From Nostoc sp. FACHB-892 (GTDB lineage: Bacteria > Cyanobacteriota > Cyanobacteriia > Cyanobacteriales > Nostocaceae): a stretch of DNA of 64,000 bases. Position 1 is the stretch's first letter; the number at the start of each line of letters is the position of its first letter. A program made the position numbers and the translations under genes. Positions 8,727 to 17,200 of the stretch are shown here, piece after piece. Location of the stretch: contig NZ_JACJTR010000012.1 of NCBI RefSeq assembly GCF_014698795.1, positions 124,001 to 188,000 on the forward strand, in the 5' to 3' direction. The notes beneath the pieces are model-generated. The model had not been told where the DNA came from, made no database searches, and saw nothing but the letters and a program-made list of their open reading frames with translations.

Positions 8727-9207
8727 TTCCATTGATGCTCAATCCCAACGCGAGATCGTCATTACCCGTGTCTTTAACGCGCCGCGAGAACTTGTGTTTC
8801 AGGCGTGGACTGATCCGAAACACATAGTGCAGTGGTGGGGTCCGAAAGGCTTCACGACCCAGGTGGTTGAACTGGATCTTTGTCCGGGCGGTAAATGGCG
8901 CTATGTCATGATTGGCCCAGATGGCACGGAGTACCCGGCTAAAGGCATCTTCCGCGAAATCATACCTTTTGAACGGATTGTTACCAGTGATGAATTTGAT
9001 GAAGGTTTTGAAAAGGTCATGAACGTTGATTTGCCAAAGGGAATAGTTATGACGGCGGTTTTCGAGGATTTAGGCAGCAATACCAAGCTCACACTCCGAA
9101 TTATGCATGAGTCTGCCGAGGAACGCCGAAAACATGAAGAGATGGGGGTCATTGCAGGGTGGAACTCCAGCTTTGACTGCCTCGACGAGTTCTTGACGAA
9201 AGCTTGA
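8710..9207 (+). CDS. SRPBCC (AHSA1-like) domain protein
   Basis: A 165-residue protein of the START/Bet v1-like SRPBCC fold, AHSA1 branch. The N-terminal REIVITRVFNAPRELVFQAW and WWGPKGFT are characteristic, followed by PGGKWRYVMIGPDG, the TAVFEDLGSNTKLTLR strand pair and the C-terminal helix WNSSFDCLDEFL. The fold has a hydrophobic ligand cavity; the ligand is unknown. The ATG at 8710 lies inside the end of the arsR-like gene; an upstream in-frame extension is a shadow of that gene. The ArsR-AHSA1 gene pair is widespread in bacteria and probably forms one regulatory unit here. Confidence 0.9.
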   Translation: MSNKNDSIDAQSQREIVITRVFNAPRELVFQAWTDPKHIVQWWGPKGFTTQVVELDLCPGGKWRYVMIGPDGTEYPAKGIFREIIPFERIVTSDEFDEGFEKVMNVDLPKGIVMTAVFEDLGSNTKLTLRIMHESAEERRKHEEMGVIAGWNSSFDCLDEFLTKA

Positions 9208-9323
9208 GTCTTTCATGTCACGGATTAAATGGTCTAGCAATCTGCATGAAATGACTCAACCGGAATATGAGCATTGCTTTGCCGATATTTAATACAGGCA
9301 ACGAATTTTCAAAAGGAGAAAAT

Positions 9324-9731
9324 ATGGCTACTAAAATCTTCGTAAATCTGCCAGTAAAAAACCTCAATTGGTCTATGGAGTTTTTCACTAAACTTGGCTT
9401 TAATTTTAATCCCCAATTTACTGACGAGACAGCTACCTGCATGATTGTGAGCGATGACATATTTATTATGCTATTGACTTACGATAAGTTCCAGACTTTT
9501 ACTCCCAAAGAAATTTGTGATGCAACAAAAAACACAGAAGTGCTTGTGTGTCTGTCTTCCCAGACCCGAGGAGAAGTTGATGAAATGGTTCGCCTTGCAG
9601 TCGCTGCCGGTGGAACAACCTACAATGAACCGCAAGACCACGGTTTTATGTATGCACATGGGTTTGCTGACCTAGATGGCCACATTTGGGAAATTATCTA
9701 TATGGAGCCAAGTGCAATCAACCAAAGTTAA
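9324..9731 (+). CDS. VOC family protein (glyoxalase/extradiol fold)
   Basis: 135 residues. The opening TKIFVNLPVKNLNWSMEFFTKLGF and the closing FADLDGHIWEIIYMEP with a terminal Glu metal ligand fit the PhnB/glyoxalase-like branch of VOC proteins. The substrate cannot be deduced. The start at 9324 is chosen because AAAAGGAG lies directly upstream; the 19-codon upstream extension has no ribosome binding site. It is third in the ArsR/AHSA1/VOC/DUF1772 cassette, separated from the AHSA1 gene by 116 bp. It is unlike the other VOC protein in this window at 2953. Confidence 0.85.
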   Translation: MATKIFVNLPVKNLNWSMEFFTKLGFNFNPQFTDETATCMIVSDDIFIMLLTYDKFQTFTPKEICDATKNTEVLVCLSSQTRGEVDEMVRLAVAAGGTTYNEPQDHGFMYAHGFADLDGHIWEIIYMEPSAINQS

Positions 9732-9787
9732 AAATACTTCCGGTCAATGAGCTAACAAGTCGTTGGGATTGATTTATAGGAGGTTCT

Positions 9788-10291
9788 GTGACAACTTTTG
9801 ACTACTCGCTTTTCGCATTGGAACTTTTGGCAGCGCTCGCCTGTGGGTTGATTGCTGGAGTCTTCTTTGCTTTCTCGACCTTCGTAATGAACGCCCTTGC
9901 CCGACTCCAGCCAGCGCAGGGTCTTGCTGCCATGCAATCCATCAATATCACGGCTATCAATCCGTTGTTTATGACGGTGCTATTTGGAACGGCTGCGGCT
10001 TGTATTTTTCTGGTTATATTTTCACTGTTAAGGTGGCATCAACCTGTTTCTGCCTATTGGCTCCTTGGCAGCCTGCTCTATCTCGTCGGCACGTTAGGCG
10101 TGACTATCGGATTCAATGTGCCACTCAACGATGCGTTGGCGAGAGTAGAGCCGGGTAGCACCATCGGCCTGAATTTATGGTCTAGCTACCTTACCAACTG
10201 GACAATCTGGAATCACATTCGTACAGTGTCGGCGCTTGCCGCAGCTGCATTGTTCACTATCGCACTCTGCTATAAAGCTGTGCAATCATAA
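9788..10291 (+). CDS. DUF1772-type integral membrane protein
   Basis: A 167-residue protein with four predicted membrane helices: about residues 9-32, 55-78, 82-105 and 142-163. The pattern (LAALACGLIAGVFFAFSTFVMNAL, then GFNVPLNDAL with a conserved Asn-x-Pro-x-Asn before the last helix) matches the DUF1772 / anthrone-oxygenase-like family. Members have been linked to oxidation of aromatic compounds, but most are uncharacterised. It starts with GTG preceded by a strong AGGAGG. It is the last gene of the cassette and follows the VOC gene by 56 bp. The association with VOC and AHSA1 genes suggests a small-molecule detoxification role, which is inference. Confidence 0.8.
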   Translation: MTTFDYSLFALELLAALACGLIAGVFFAFSTFVMNALARLQPAQGLAAMQSINITAINPLFMTVLFGTAAACIFLVIFSLLRWHQPVSAYWLLGSLLYLVGTLGVTIGFNVPLNDALARVEPGSTIGLNLWSSYLTNWTIWNHIRTVSALAAAALFTIALCYKAVQS

Positions 10292-10312
10292 TCTTGGTGT
10301 AGCCCTAGTTGA

Positions 10313-10879
10313 TTAATTCAAGTATTGAATCGACTGCGAAACTTTGACTGCTTCTTGGGGAGTAATGTTAGTACAATTAGACAATTCTGGTACTACTCCC
10401 GTACCAACAAATCTGTAAAAGGGGCCATTTTGCTCTCCCCACCACTGCGATAGCAATGTTGGTTGTTTGGCATTACCGTATAATCCTAGCTCCAAAAAGC
10501 TTTTTCCAAATATCGGAGAATTTATTGGGTAACTACGCGACCCAGAGGGTAAGTCACCAATACCACCAGATGTTGACTCAATTGCAAAGCATTTATCTGC
10601 ACTTAAATTTTGGTAAACAACTAAGTAACGTAAGCTATCAACGTTTTCACGCCCAGCCGAGACTAATACTGTGTCAGCACGAAAATTTGCAGGTACGTAA
10701 CTTGGTAATGCTACTTTTAATCCTAGCGATCGCAAAACTTTTAATTGAGTTGGCGTTAATTTTATTCCCAAATTGGTTTGCGAAGCTTTGGGTTGAGCAA
10801 TTACGGCAGCCGTAGAAGCCATAATACAGGCGAGAACGCAAGAGGAAGCAATGTTAACCGAGTATTTGAATGATTTCAT
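10313..10879 (-). CDS. Secreted hypothetical protein
   Basis: A 188-residue protein, not recognised as a named family. It carries a signal peptide (MKSFKY, then SSCVLACIMASTAAVIAQP, cleavage likely after VIA near residue 28). The mature part has LPSYVPANF, a repeated motif in cyanobacterial exported proteins of unknown role, and GRENVDSLRYLVVYQN, with two Cys (DKCFAIES and LSNCTN) that may pair. The C-terminal helix PQEAVKVSQSIQYL is conserved-looking. It is probably periplasmic. It converges with the DUF1772 gene, the two ends being 21 bp apart. Confidence 0.7.
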   Translation of the reverse strand: MKSFKYSVNIASSCVLACIMASTAAVIAQPKASQTNLGIKLTPTQLKVLRSLGLKVALPSYVPANFRADTVLVSAGRENVDSLRYLVVYQNLSADKCFAIESTSGGIGDLPSGSRSYPINSPIFGKSFLELGLYGNAKQPTLLSQWWGEQNGPFYRFVGTGVVPELSNCTNITPQEAVKVSQSIQYLN

Positions 10880-11237
10880 CGCTAATAATTATACATTGCA
10901 ATAGTTCATACTAAGTGCGAATTACTTGATATTTTAATCTTGATAAGTCAGCCGACGGGGAAATTTACAAGTATGTAACAAAAAGTTAGTCTGAGCAGTT
11001 GAAGTTAAATTTAACACCTTGTGTACTATAGTTTCCTCCTGCAAAATCTGAAGATAGTAATTTATCGATAGAGGTGTGTAGAAATCTAAAGACATTATTA
11101 AGCTGATACCCAGGTAAGATGGGTAAAAGTTGGGTAGTTATGCGCTATTTTTCTGCAAATGATTGAGCGATGATTATGTGTATAGAAAGCGCTGGCAAAG
11201 ATTTTTAGCTGGCATTTAATAAACAGTACATAAAAAC
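10880..11237. other. Intergenic stretch before an orphan terminator; possible small RNA
   Basis: No open frame of interest. The stretch ends in a strong intrinsic terminator at 11238 that no annotated plus-strand gene needs, because the gene to its left runs on the minus strand. A short plus-strand transcript starting somewhere after about 11030 is therefore possible; no promoter was convincingly identified. Confidence 0.3.
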
Positions 11238-11266
11238 AAAGCCCTGGATTTTTACCAGGGCTTTTT
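11238..11266 (+). terminator. Rho-independent terminator
   Basis: AAAGCCCTGG, a 7-base loop ATTTTTA, then CCAGGGCTTT running into TTT. The stem is a perfect 10 bp with a U-tract. It has A-runs on the other side and so could work in both directions. No coding gene ends here. Confidence 0.8.
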
Positions 11267-11464
11267 AAATTTAAACCTTTCTTCAATACTTTTTCCCTTT
11301 AAGCAAACCATATTGCAAGTGGTTACGCTGTCAAGTAAATTTTATAAAATGGCTTTATTGCTTGAGCAAATCTCATTAGTGGAACTAAATAATGGTTTGT
11401 TTGACAAAATAAAATACTTAAAATATTAGTATAATATCAAGCGCCAGTATTGCTTAAGGAGCTA

Positions 11465-11883
11465 ATGATGAGAGGATGGGTAAATGATCCACATTTAGGA
11501 GGGGTAAAAATCCCGGATCAAGTCAAACAGAGAACGAAGCAACGAATATTAGCCTATGCAGAGCAGAATTATGCGGGGAAATACATACGTATCGATATAC
11601 GTTTTAAGGATACTTCTGTTACATAGATGTTTATAAAGAACCGTCTTTACCAGATAGTTATGATCCATCAATTTTTAAAGTAACGCGTGAGGAATATATA
11701 GAAGGAGTAATAAATACACCAATTCATCTGTGTCGATTGCGCTACAAAGGGAATGAAGAGAAATGGACAAAGGCTTTTTACACCTATAGTAATGAGAAAT
11801 ATGAACCTAGTTTCTTTAATAATGGGACTTTTTATAGAACACCAGAAGAAGCATTTCAAAGTTCAGCATTGTATTTAGATTAA
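11465..11883 (+). pseudogene. Conserved cyanobacterial hypothetical gene, frameshifted
   Basis: Too broken to appear as one long frame. A good AAGGAG precedes ATG 11465, and the first frame reads MMRGWVNDPHLGGVKIP through YIRIDIRF before stopping at TAG 11624-11626. A second frame from about 11608 continues GYFCYIDVYKEPSLPD through LCRLRYKGNEEKW, FYTYSNEKYEPSFFNNG and TPEEAF to TAA 11881-11883. Together they form one about 139-residue protein of a family I recall as conserved and uncharacterised in cyanobacteria. Joining them needs one base inserted in TTTTAAGGA (one A missing from a run is the simplest event). It could be a true pseudogene or a sequencing error in a homopolymer. Confidence 0.75.
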
Positions 11884-11965
11884 GGAATTTTTGAAAGTTT
11901 TTAATTATTTTTGAGATGACAAATACAAAGTCATTTGCTTTAAAAAACAAATAATATTTATTAAT

Positions 11966-12814
11966 ATGTCCGAATCTTATGCACCTCAGCCTTTACCGCC
12001 AATTAATCCTAACTTGGATATTAGTCAAAATCACTACTGGAATTACCATAATATCGAGGGACTAATTAGTTGTAAAAAGCCTTTGACGGCATCTCAAGAC
12101 GAAGATTTATTTATTGCTGTGCATCAAATGTGTGAGCTTGCTTTTCACCAAATGATTATTGATATGGAACGAGTTTTGAAGGGTTTAGCACAAGCACTAC
12201 AAGATACAACTGATCTCATTATTGGCAACACGGCAGAGGTATGCTATTTCTTTCGTCGCATCCTGCGTTTTTATGAAGTTGTAAATACAACGATGCCGAT
12301 TCTGATGACAATGCGTGCTTTTGCAGAGTTCAGAACTAGTATTGGACCTACTAGCGGGTTTCAGTCTTTTCAGTTCCGCCATCTAGAAATTATGAGTGGG
12401 GTTTGCAAATACTGGGATGGTGGTACTAAAAATGCTGAGGGAAAATTGCATATAGCCGAGATAGAGTTTAATCAACGCTATGGTGAGCAGGTAGCCCAAT
12501 GGTTTGAATTATACCGTCAGCACAACCTCGCCTACTATTATCAAATTCTCACTAGCCGCGCTGCTGGTAATTCTCAGGCAGAATGTCTACGTAATTTACA
12601 GACTAATACAAATGCTAGTGCAATTCTTCAGTGCTTCAGTGCTTATGATGATTTGCAGAGACGATTTCATAAATCTCATCTAGGGCTGGCAATTGGACAA
12701 CTAAAAATAGTTGGTGCAGATGTTGGTACTGGTGGTACCTCCTTTAGAGATTATCTAGCTAAATACGATAAGGAAGAAGCGCCTCTGTTTCCAGGTTTAG
12801 CAGAACAAGACTAA
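11966..12814 (+). CDS. Tryptophan 2,3-dioxygenase family protein
   Basis: A haem-dependent dioxygenase family that opens the indole ring of tryptophan to N-formylkynurenine, the first step of the kynurenine pathway. It has 282 residues, the usual bacterial length. Seen: FIAVHQMCELAFHQMIIDME (substrate pocket helix), GFQSFQFRHLEIMSG with the Arg expected to bind the substrate carboxylate, RFHKSHLGLA as the likely haem-ligand His region, and the GADVGTGGTSFRDYL loop that closes over substrate. It is almost all helical and cytoplasmic. No other kynurenine gene is adjacent. Some cyanobacterial homologues act in alkaloid pathways rather than tryptophan breakdown, so the exact substrate is left open. 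Confidence 0.88.
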   Translation: MSESYAPQPLPPINPNLDISQNHYWNYHNIEGLISCKKPLTASQDEDLFIAVHQMCELAFHQMIIDMERVLKGLAQALQDTTDLIIGNTAEVCYFFRRILRFYEVVNTTMPILMTMRAFAEFRTSIGPTSGFQSFQFRHLEIMSGVCKYWDGGTKNAEGKLHIAEIEFNQRYGEQVAQWFELYRQHNLAYYYQILTSRAAGNSQAECLRNLQTNTNASAILQCFSAYDDLQRRFHKSHLGLAIGQLKIVGADVGTGGTSFRDYLAKYDKEEAPLFPGLAEQD

Positions 12815-13223
12815 ATGTCCAGGGATGAAATAGCCAAATTATAAATTCATTACTTGTGCAAGGCAACTATTCCTTCTCAGTCACCCTAATATCTCCAATC
12901 TGGTGTTGTAACGATTGGCTGCTGATGCCCTTTACAAGTGGTAACAACACTTTTTTTAGAAATTGGGAAACTTATTTGAGTAAAGCACTTACTTGGCATA
13001 AAATAATTTTATACTTTCTTGATACTGGCTGGATAATTACTACCTTTAAGGGGCTAAAACTTTATACTCTCAAATAGACTTTACATCTCTACTATTTTTT
13101 TTGAAAATGTATTAGTTTTCTTCATCATCTCTTGAATTAAAAGTCATTGGTAATACCCATGTATTAACAGATTAAGTGATTGATATTAGAAAAGTAGTTG
13201 AAAAACCGAACTTATCTAATATC
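12815..13223. other. Intergenic stretch, no gene recognised
   Basis: AT-rich spacer. A 73-codon frame at 12856-13077 has no recognisable features and no ribosome binding site, and it is not called. Confidence 0.45.
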
Positions 13224-13376
13224 ATGAATAAAAAATGGGCTGTTAAACGACTTACAATCAATCTCACATCAAGTGAGGCAGAGAAGTTAGAAAAATACTG
13301 TTCAATGACTGGCAGACCTGCAACCGATGTAATTCGGGAATTAATTCGCTCTCTTCCCACTGAAGATGAAGAGTAA
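13224..13376 (+). CDS. Small ribbon-helix-helix (CopG-like) protein
   Basis: 50 residues. VKRLTINLTSSEAEKLEKYC followed by TGRPATDVIRELIRSL gives one beta strand and two helices, the classic RHH DNA-binding fold, with GRPATDV as the turn. RHH proteins bind DNA as dimers and serve as small repressors or antitoxins. No toxin gene is next to it. The start at ATG 13224 fits the domain; a GTG-initiated 16-codon extension to 13176 is possible but less likely. The C-terminus is acidic (PTEDEE). Confidence 0.75.
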   Translation: MNKKWAVKRLTINLTSSEAEKLEKYCSMTGRPATDVIRELIRSLPTEDEE

Positions 13377-13498
13377 AAAACTTAAAAGAAAAAGAAATTT
13401 TACTAGATAACTGGACTTTAATCTAAAGTCCAGTTCCAAACAACCTTTTAGAAAATAAGGAGCTTTACTCCTTACTACAAATTTGCCTACCCTAGCAA

Positions 13499-14044
13499 CT
13501 AATTTATGCTCCGCAACTTGCGAGTATTATCAACTAAACTCTGAGCAAATTGATCAAATCTTTGGGAGAGTTTTTCATCTACTAGCTTGCCTTCAGGGCT
13601 GAACGCACCCCAAGCTTGCCCGATCGCAATCTGTTCCGGGATCGTCCAACAATGCACCCACCGCGTGATTAAGCGGAGGTCATTTAAAGCATTACTATTA
13701 GACTGACCACCCAAGACGCTAATCAATCCTGTCACTTTATCCGACAGTTGATCAAAGCTCATCAAATCTAGAGCATTTTTTAAGACACCACTAACTCCAC
13801 CATGATACTCAGGTGTCGCTAAAATTAATCCATCGGCACGACTAACAGTATCTTGCAACCGCTGAACATCTGGGTAGTCTGAATATTCCTTTGCACCAGT
13901 GCAAAATGGTAGTTGCAACTGCCGTAAATCGAGAATTTCCACCTCTGCACCAAGAGCTTCTACCCTTTGTACTGCTATTTGTAAAGCAAGCTGGGTATAA
14001 GAGTTGGGTCTTAAACTACCGCCAATACCAATAATTCTCACCAT
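13499..14044 (-). CDS. NADPH-dependent FMN reductase family protein
   Basis: A 181-residue flavodoxin-like reductase. The N-terminal IIGIGGSLRPNSYTQLAL is the FMN phosphate-binding loop, and ATPEYHGGVSGVLKNALDLM is the signature of the SsuE/ArsH/chromate-reductase group. These enzymes pass electrons from NAD(P)H to FMN, quinones, azo compounds or metals; the substrate is not readable here. It is cytoplasmic, probably a dimer or tetramer. It is monocistronic on the minus strand, divergent from the following ftsH. Confidence 0.9.
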   Translation of the reverse strand: MVRIIGIGGSLRPNSYTQLALQIAVQRVEALGAEVEILDLRQLQLPFCTGAKEYSDYPDVQRLQDTVSRADGLILATPEYHGGVSGVLKNALDLMSFDQLSDKVTGLISVLGGQSNSNALNDLRLITRWVHCWTIPEQIAIGQAWGAFSPEGKLVDEKLSQRFDQFAQSLVDNTRKLRSIN

Positions 14045-14496
14045 AATTAACCTACAAACTATTAACTAGCTACTATCATCAGATTTCTTAAAAAGCGGAA
14101 TCGTTATGACTATGTTGATATTAGCGATTTGTGTCGGAATGTGTCAAATTAATATTTAGCAAGAGCTGAGGTAACCTCTGGTAGAGCTTGCGCTTTAAAC
14201 CTCACTCAAAATCTCTGAGCCGATTGAGAGCAATCAGTGTAGGTTTTTTTGCGTAGCGTCTCGAAAACTTGCCCACACTATGTTGAAAAAGCAACCTCCT
14301 GCCTTGTCTACGACACGCTGCGCGATCTGCGTCTTGCCGAACGTCCTCCTGCCTAACCAGAAGAAACTTGGGAATGGTTTTGTGTGGAAGTTAGACTAGA
14401 TAAGAAAAGTGTAATTTCCAGTTATTACAATTTTTGATAGAAGAATAGGCATAAAACCATAGCTCAACTTGTGCCAGCAGACAAAGGGTAATTATT
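14045..14496. other. Intergenic stretch with dispersed repeat fragments
   Basis: This holds a piece resembling a dispersed cyanobacterial repeat (GTCTACGACACGCTGCGCG near 14306, GCGTAGCGTCTCG near 14251) followed by about 150 bp that should contain the ftsH promoter. No open frame or RNA gene was recognised. Confidence 0.45.
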
Positions 14497-16407
14497 ATGA
14501 CAAATTTGGGAAAAAAAGCATTGATAAAAAGGCAGTCATCAAAGCGTGGTGCTTGGGTTAGTGCTTTGGCGCAGCCCGCCGTAGGCATCGCAGCTAGTTT
14601 GATTATGTTACCAGGAATTTTCGGGAGTACTCCCGTCTTGGCACAAAAGGCAGAGAGCAACTCTATAAACTATGGTCAGTTAATCAAAAAAGTGAAGGCG
14701 GGAGAAGTTGAAAGAGTAGAGCTTGACGAAACCGAACAGCTAGCAAAGGTTTATCTAAAGGGGCAAAAAGATAATACGCCACCTCAACAGGTAAGACTTT
14801 TGGCACAAAATGCAGAGCTAATTGACATTCTCAAAGAGAGGAATGTTGATTTTGGTGAAGTTTCCTCTGCTAACAGTCGAGCTGCTGTTGGGCTGTTGTT
14901 CAATCTCATGTGGATTTTGCCACTGGTAGCTTTAATGCTATTGCTCCTCCGGCGTTCTACTAATGCTTCTAGCCAAGCGATGAATTTTGGCAAATCCAAA
15001 GCTCGCTTCCAAATGGAGGCAAAAACTGGAGTGAAATTTGAAGATGTAGCCGGGGTTGAAGAAGCTAAAGAAGACCTCGAAGAAGTTGTTACTTTCCTGA
15101 AACAGCCAGAAAGATTTACTGCTGTAGGCGCACGTATTCCCAAAGGAGTGCTGTTAATTGGCCCTCCTGGTACTGGTAAAACTTTACTAGCAAAAGCGAT
15201 CGCAGGTGAAGCAGCTGTACCATTCTTTAGTATTTCTGGTTCGGAATTCGTGGAAATGTTCGTCGGTGTCGGTGCATCTCGCGTGCGCGACCTCTTCAAA
15301 AAAGCCAAAGAGAATGCCCCTTGTCTAATATTTATCGATGAAATTGACGCAGTCGGTAGACAACGGGGTGCTGGAATCGGTGGCGGTAACGACGAGCGCG
15401 AACAGACCTTGAACCAACTGCTCACGGAAATGGATGGTTTTGAAGGTAATACAGGCATTATTATTATTGCTGCCACTAACCGCCCAGATGTTCTAGATGC
15501 AGCGCTGCTCAGACCAGGACGCTTTGACAGACAAGTGATGGTGGATGCACCGGATCTCAAAGGGCGACTGGAAATTTTGAAAGTCCACGCGCGGAATAAA
15601 AAAATTGATCCTAGCGTATCATTAGAAGCGATCGCTCGTCGTACTCCTGGATTTACTGGCGCAGATTTAGCCAATTTACTCAACGAAGCTGCCATTCTTA
15701 CTGCTAGGAGACGCAAAGAAGCTGTCACACTTTTAGAAATTGATGCTGCTGTGGATAGAGTCGTTGCAGGTATGGAAGGTACCGCCTTAGTAGACAGCAA
15801 GAGCAAGCGTTTGATTGCCTATCATGAAGTTGGGCATGCCTTAGTGGGTACATTGATCAAAGACCATGACCCTGTGCAGAAAGTTACACTTATCCCACGG
15901 GGGCAAGCACTAGGATTAACTTGGTTTACTCCCAACGAAGAACAGGGGTTAATTTCCCGTTCCCAACTCAAAGCCAGGATTACTGCCACTTTGGGTGGTC
16001 GCGCCGCCGAGGAAATCGTTTTTGGGAAGCCAGAAGTAACCACAGGTGCCGGGAATGACCTGCAACAAGTTACAGGAATGGCGCGGCAGATGGTGACACG
16101 CTTCGGGATGTCAGAATTAGGCCCATTGTCACTAGAAAATCAAAGTGGAGAGGTATTTTTAGGACGTGACTGGATGAATAAATCAGACTATTCTGAGGAA
16201 ATTGCCGCCAAAATTGATTCACAGGTGCGCGAAATTGTTAACAATTCCTACATCAGAGCAAAAGAACTATTGGAAGAAAACCGCATAGTTTTGGAGCGTT
16301 TAGTAGATTTACTAGTAGAACAAGAGACAATTGAAGGTGATGCATTCCGCGAAATTGTTGCTGACAATACCCAGGTAGCCGATGCACAAGTAGCTGTACC
16401 TCATTAG
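14497..16407 (+). CDS. ftsH: ATP-dependent zinc metalloprotease FtsH
   Basis: A membrane-anchored AAA+ protease that unfolds and degrades membrane proteins; in cyanobacteria FtsH complexes take part in photosystem II repair. 636 residues. There are two membrane helices (about 21-43 and 131-155) with a periplasmic or lumenal domain between, Walker A GPPGTGKT at 221-228, Walker B LIFIDEID, the second region of homology ([21 protein letters not shown]), and the zinc motif HEVGH near residue 444 (the usual motif is HEAGH, so one conservative change). A third zinc ligand Asp sits in [11 protein letters not shown] hairpin terminator follows. The copy (FtsH1-4 type) is not assigned. No partner gene is adjacent. 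Confidence 0.96.
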   Translation: MTNLGKKALIKRQSSKRGAWVSALAQPAVGIAASLIMLPGIFGSTPVLAQKAESNSINYGQLIKKVKAGEVERVELDETEQLAKVYLKGQKDNTPPQQVRLLAQNAELIDILKERNVDFGEVSSANSRAAVGLLFNLMWILPLVALMLLLLRRSTNASSQAMNFGKSKARFQMEAKTGVKFEDVAGVEEAKEDLEEVVTFLKQPERFTAVGARIPKGVLLIGPPGTGKTLLAKAIAGEAAVPFFSISGSEFVEMFVGVGASRVRDLFKKAKENAPCLIFIDEIDAVGRQRGAGIGGGNDEREQTLNQLLTEMDGFEGNTGIIIIAATNRPDVLDAALLRPGRFDRQVMVDAPDLKGRLEILKVHARNKKIDPSVSLEAIARRTPGFTGADLANLLNEAAILTARRRKEAVTLLEIDAAVDRVVAGMEGTALVDSKSKRLIAYHEVGHALVGTLIKDHDPVQKVTLIPRGQALGLTWFTPNEEQGLISRSQLKARITATLGGRAAEEIVFGKPEVTTGAGNDLQQVTGMARQMVTRFGMSELGPLSLENQSGEVFLGRDWMNKSDYSEEIAAKIDSQVREIVNNSYIRAKELLEENRIVLERLVDLLVEQETIEGDAFREIVADNTQVADAQVAVPH

Positions 16408-16506
16408 AGAATAGTTGACACTCCCTAGTAGATTGTGGCGGAAGTTTGCCTATCTTTAACAAGAGGATTTGCGCTGTGCTGTACTAGTGAAAATCCATAT
16501 ATTCAG

Positions 16507-16540
16507 ATTCCCAACTTTTTGAAAAAGTTGGGAATTTTCT
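16507..16540 (+). terminator. Rho-independent terminator after ftsH
   Basis: ATTCCCAACTTTTT and AAAAAGTTGGGAAT form a perfect inverted repeat followed by TTTTCTT. It lies 100 bp past the ftsH stop and before the convergent RloB-like gene, and it can serve both directions. Confidence 0.8.
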
Positions 16541-16576
16541 TGAAAATAAAGTCATAAGTGCGATCGCAAACCGTCT

Positions 16577-17200
16577 TTATAAGAATGATTCTGTTTTCGG
16601 AATAAACTTGTTGAGTGCCATCACTAATTCATGCACGGTTGTGCATGGATTGTCTTTGACTGGAATGTGAGGATCATATTGTTTAAGAAGCTTTTCAGCA
16701 TTCCTAATAGCAATAGATTGCTTGTCAAATAGCTCATCATAAATCGTTTCGCTATTCTTCTGATATGTCCTACCAAATAAAGAAGTTAACTTTTTCAGAT
16801 AATCACTTCGAGGAATACCAGTATTGAGAAATTCAAAATGCAGAACATACCATAATTCAAATGATTCATTAGAGTAAGCTACTTTAAACCCTTTATCTTC
16901 AGCATTTTTAATAGCGTTATTAAAATCTTCTGTAGTCCAAGAATCACGATCAAATACACACCAAACTTGATCATAGTTTTCTTGCTTATTTAGTTCCTTG
17001 GCGCTTTTAACTAGTTTGCTGGGATTTTCTCCTAAACCCTGTACGTCTATTTCAACAACATTTTTAGGAACACGAAAACTCCTAAAGTAGTTAGGTTCAG
17101 TTTTCGCTCCTTCACATACGATTAAGAATCTCTGCTTGACTTCCCTAGTATTAACTTTTCTCGTTGAATATCCACGAGAGTTTGCTTTTGTTCTAGCCAT
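16577..17200 (-). CDS. RloB-like protein (TOPRIM-type effector of an AbiL-like pair)
   Basis: 207 residues of the RloB family. The N-terminal FLIVCEGAKTEPNYF supplies the first acidic residue (Glu30) of a TOPRIM-like fold, VWCVFDRDSW gives the Asp-x-Asp (84 and 86), and NESFELWYVLHFE is a signature segment of the family. RloB is found with the ATPase RloA near restriction systems and corresponds to AbiLii in abortive-infection systems (family knowledge). Here it overlaps the ATPase gene by 8 bp (ATGGCTAG) and is translated second, so the two are coupled. The probable role is a nuclease-like effector in phage defence, inferred and not shown. The C-terminal end is close to the ftsH terminator. 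Confidence 0.85.
   Translation of the reverse strand: MARTKANSRGYSTRKVNTREVKQRFLIVCEGAKTEPNYFRSFRVPKNVVEIDVQGLGENPSKLVKSAKELNKQENYDQVWCVFDRDSWTTEDFNNAIKNAEDKGFKVAYSNESFELWYVLHFEFLNTGIPRSDYLKKLTSLFGRTYQKNSETIYDELFDKQSIAIRNAEKLLKQYDPHIPVKDNPCTTVHELVMALNKFIPKTESFL

Noticed and set aside
11401..11435. Sigma-70 promoter TTGACA / TATAAT before the frameshifted gene
   Set aside because: The two boxes are 23 bp apart, well outside the usual 16-18 bp, so the match is probably chance in AT-rich DNA.
14784..15806. 340-codon open frame on the minus strand inside ftsH
   Set aside because: It is the antisense shadow of a strongly conserved FtsH coding region and has no recognisable domain or ribosome binding site.
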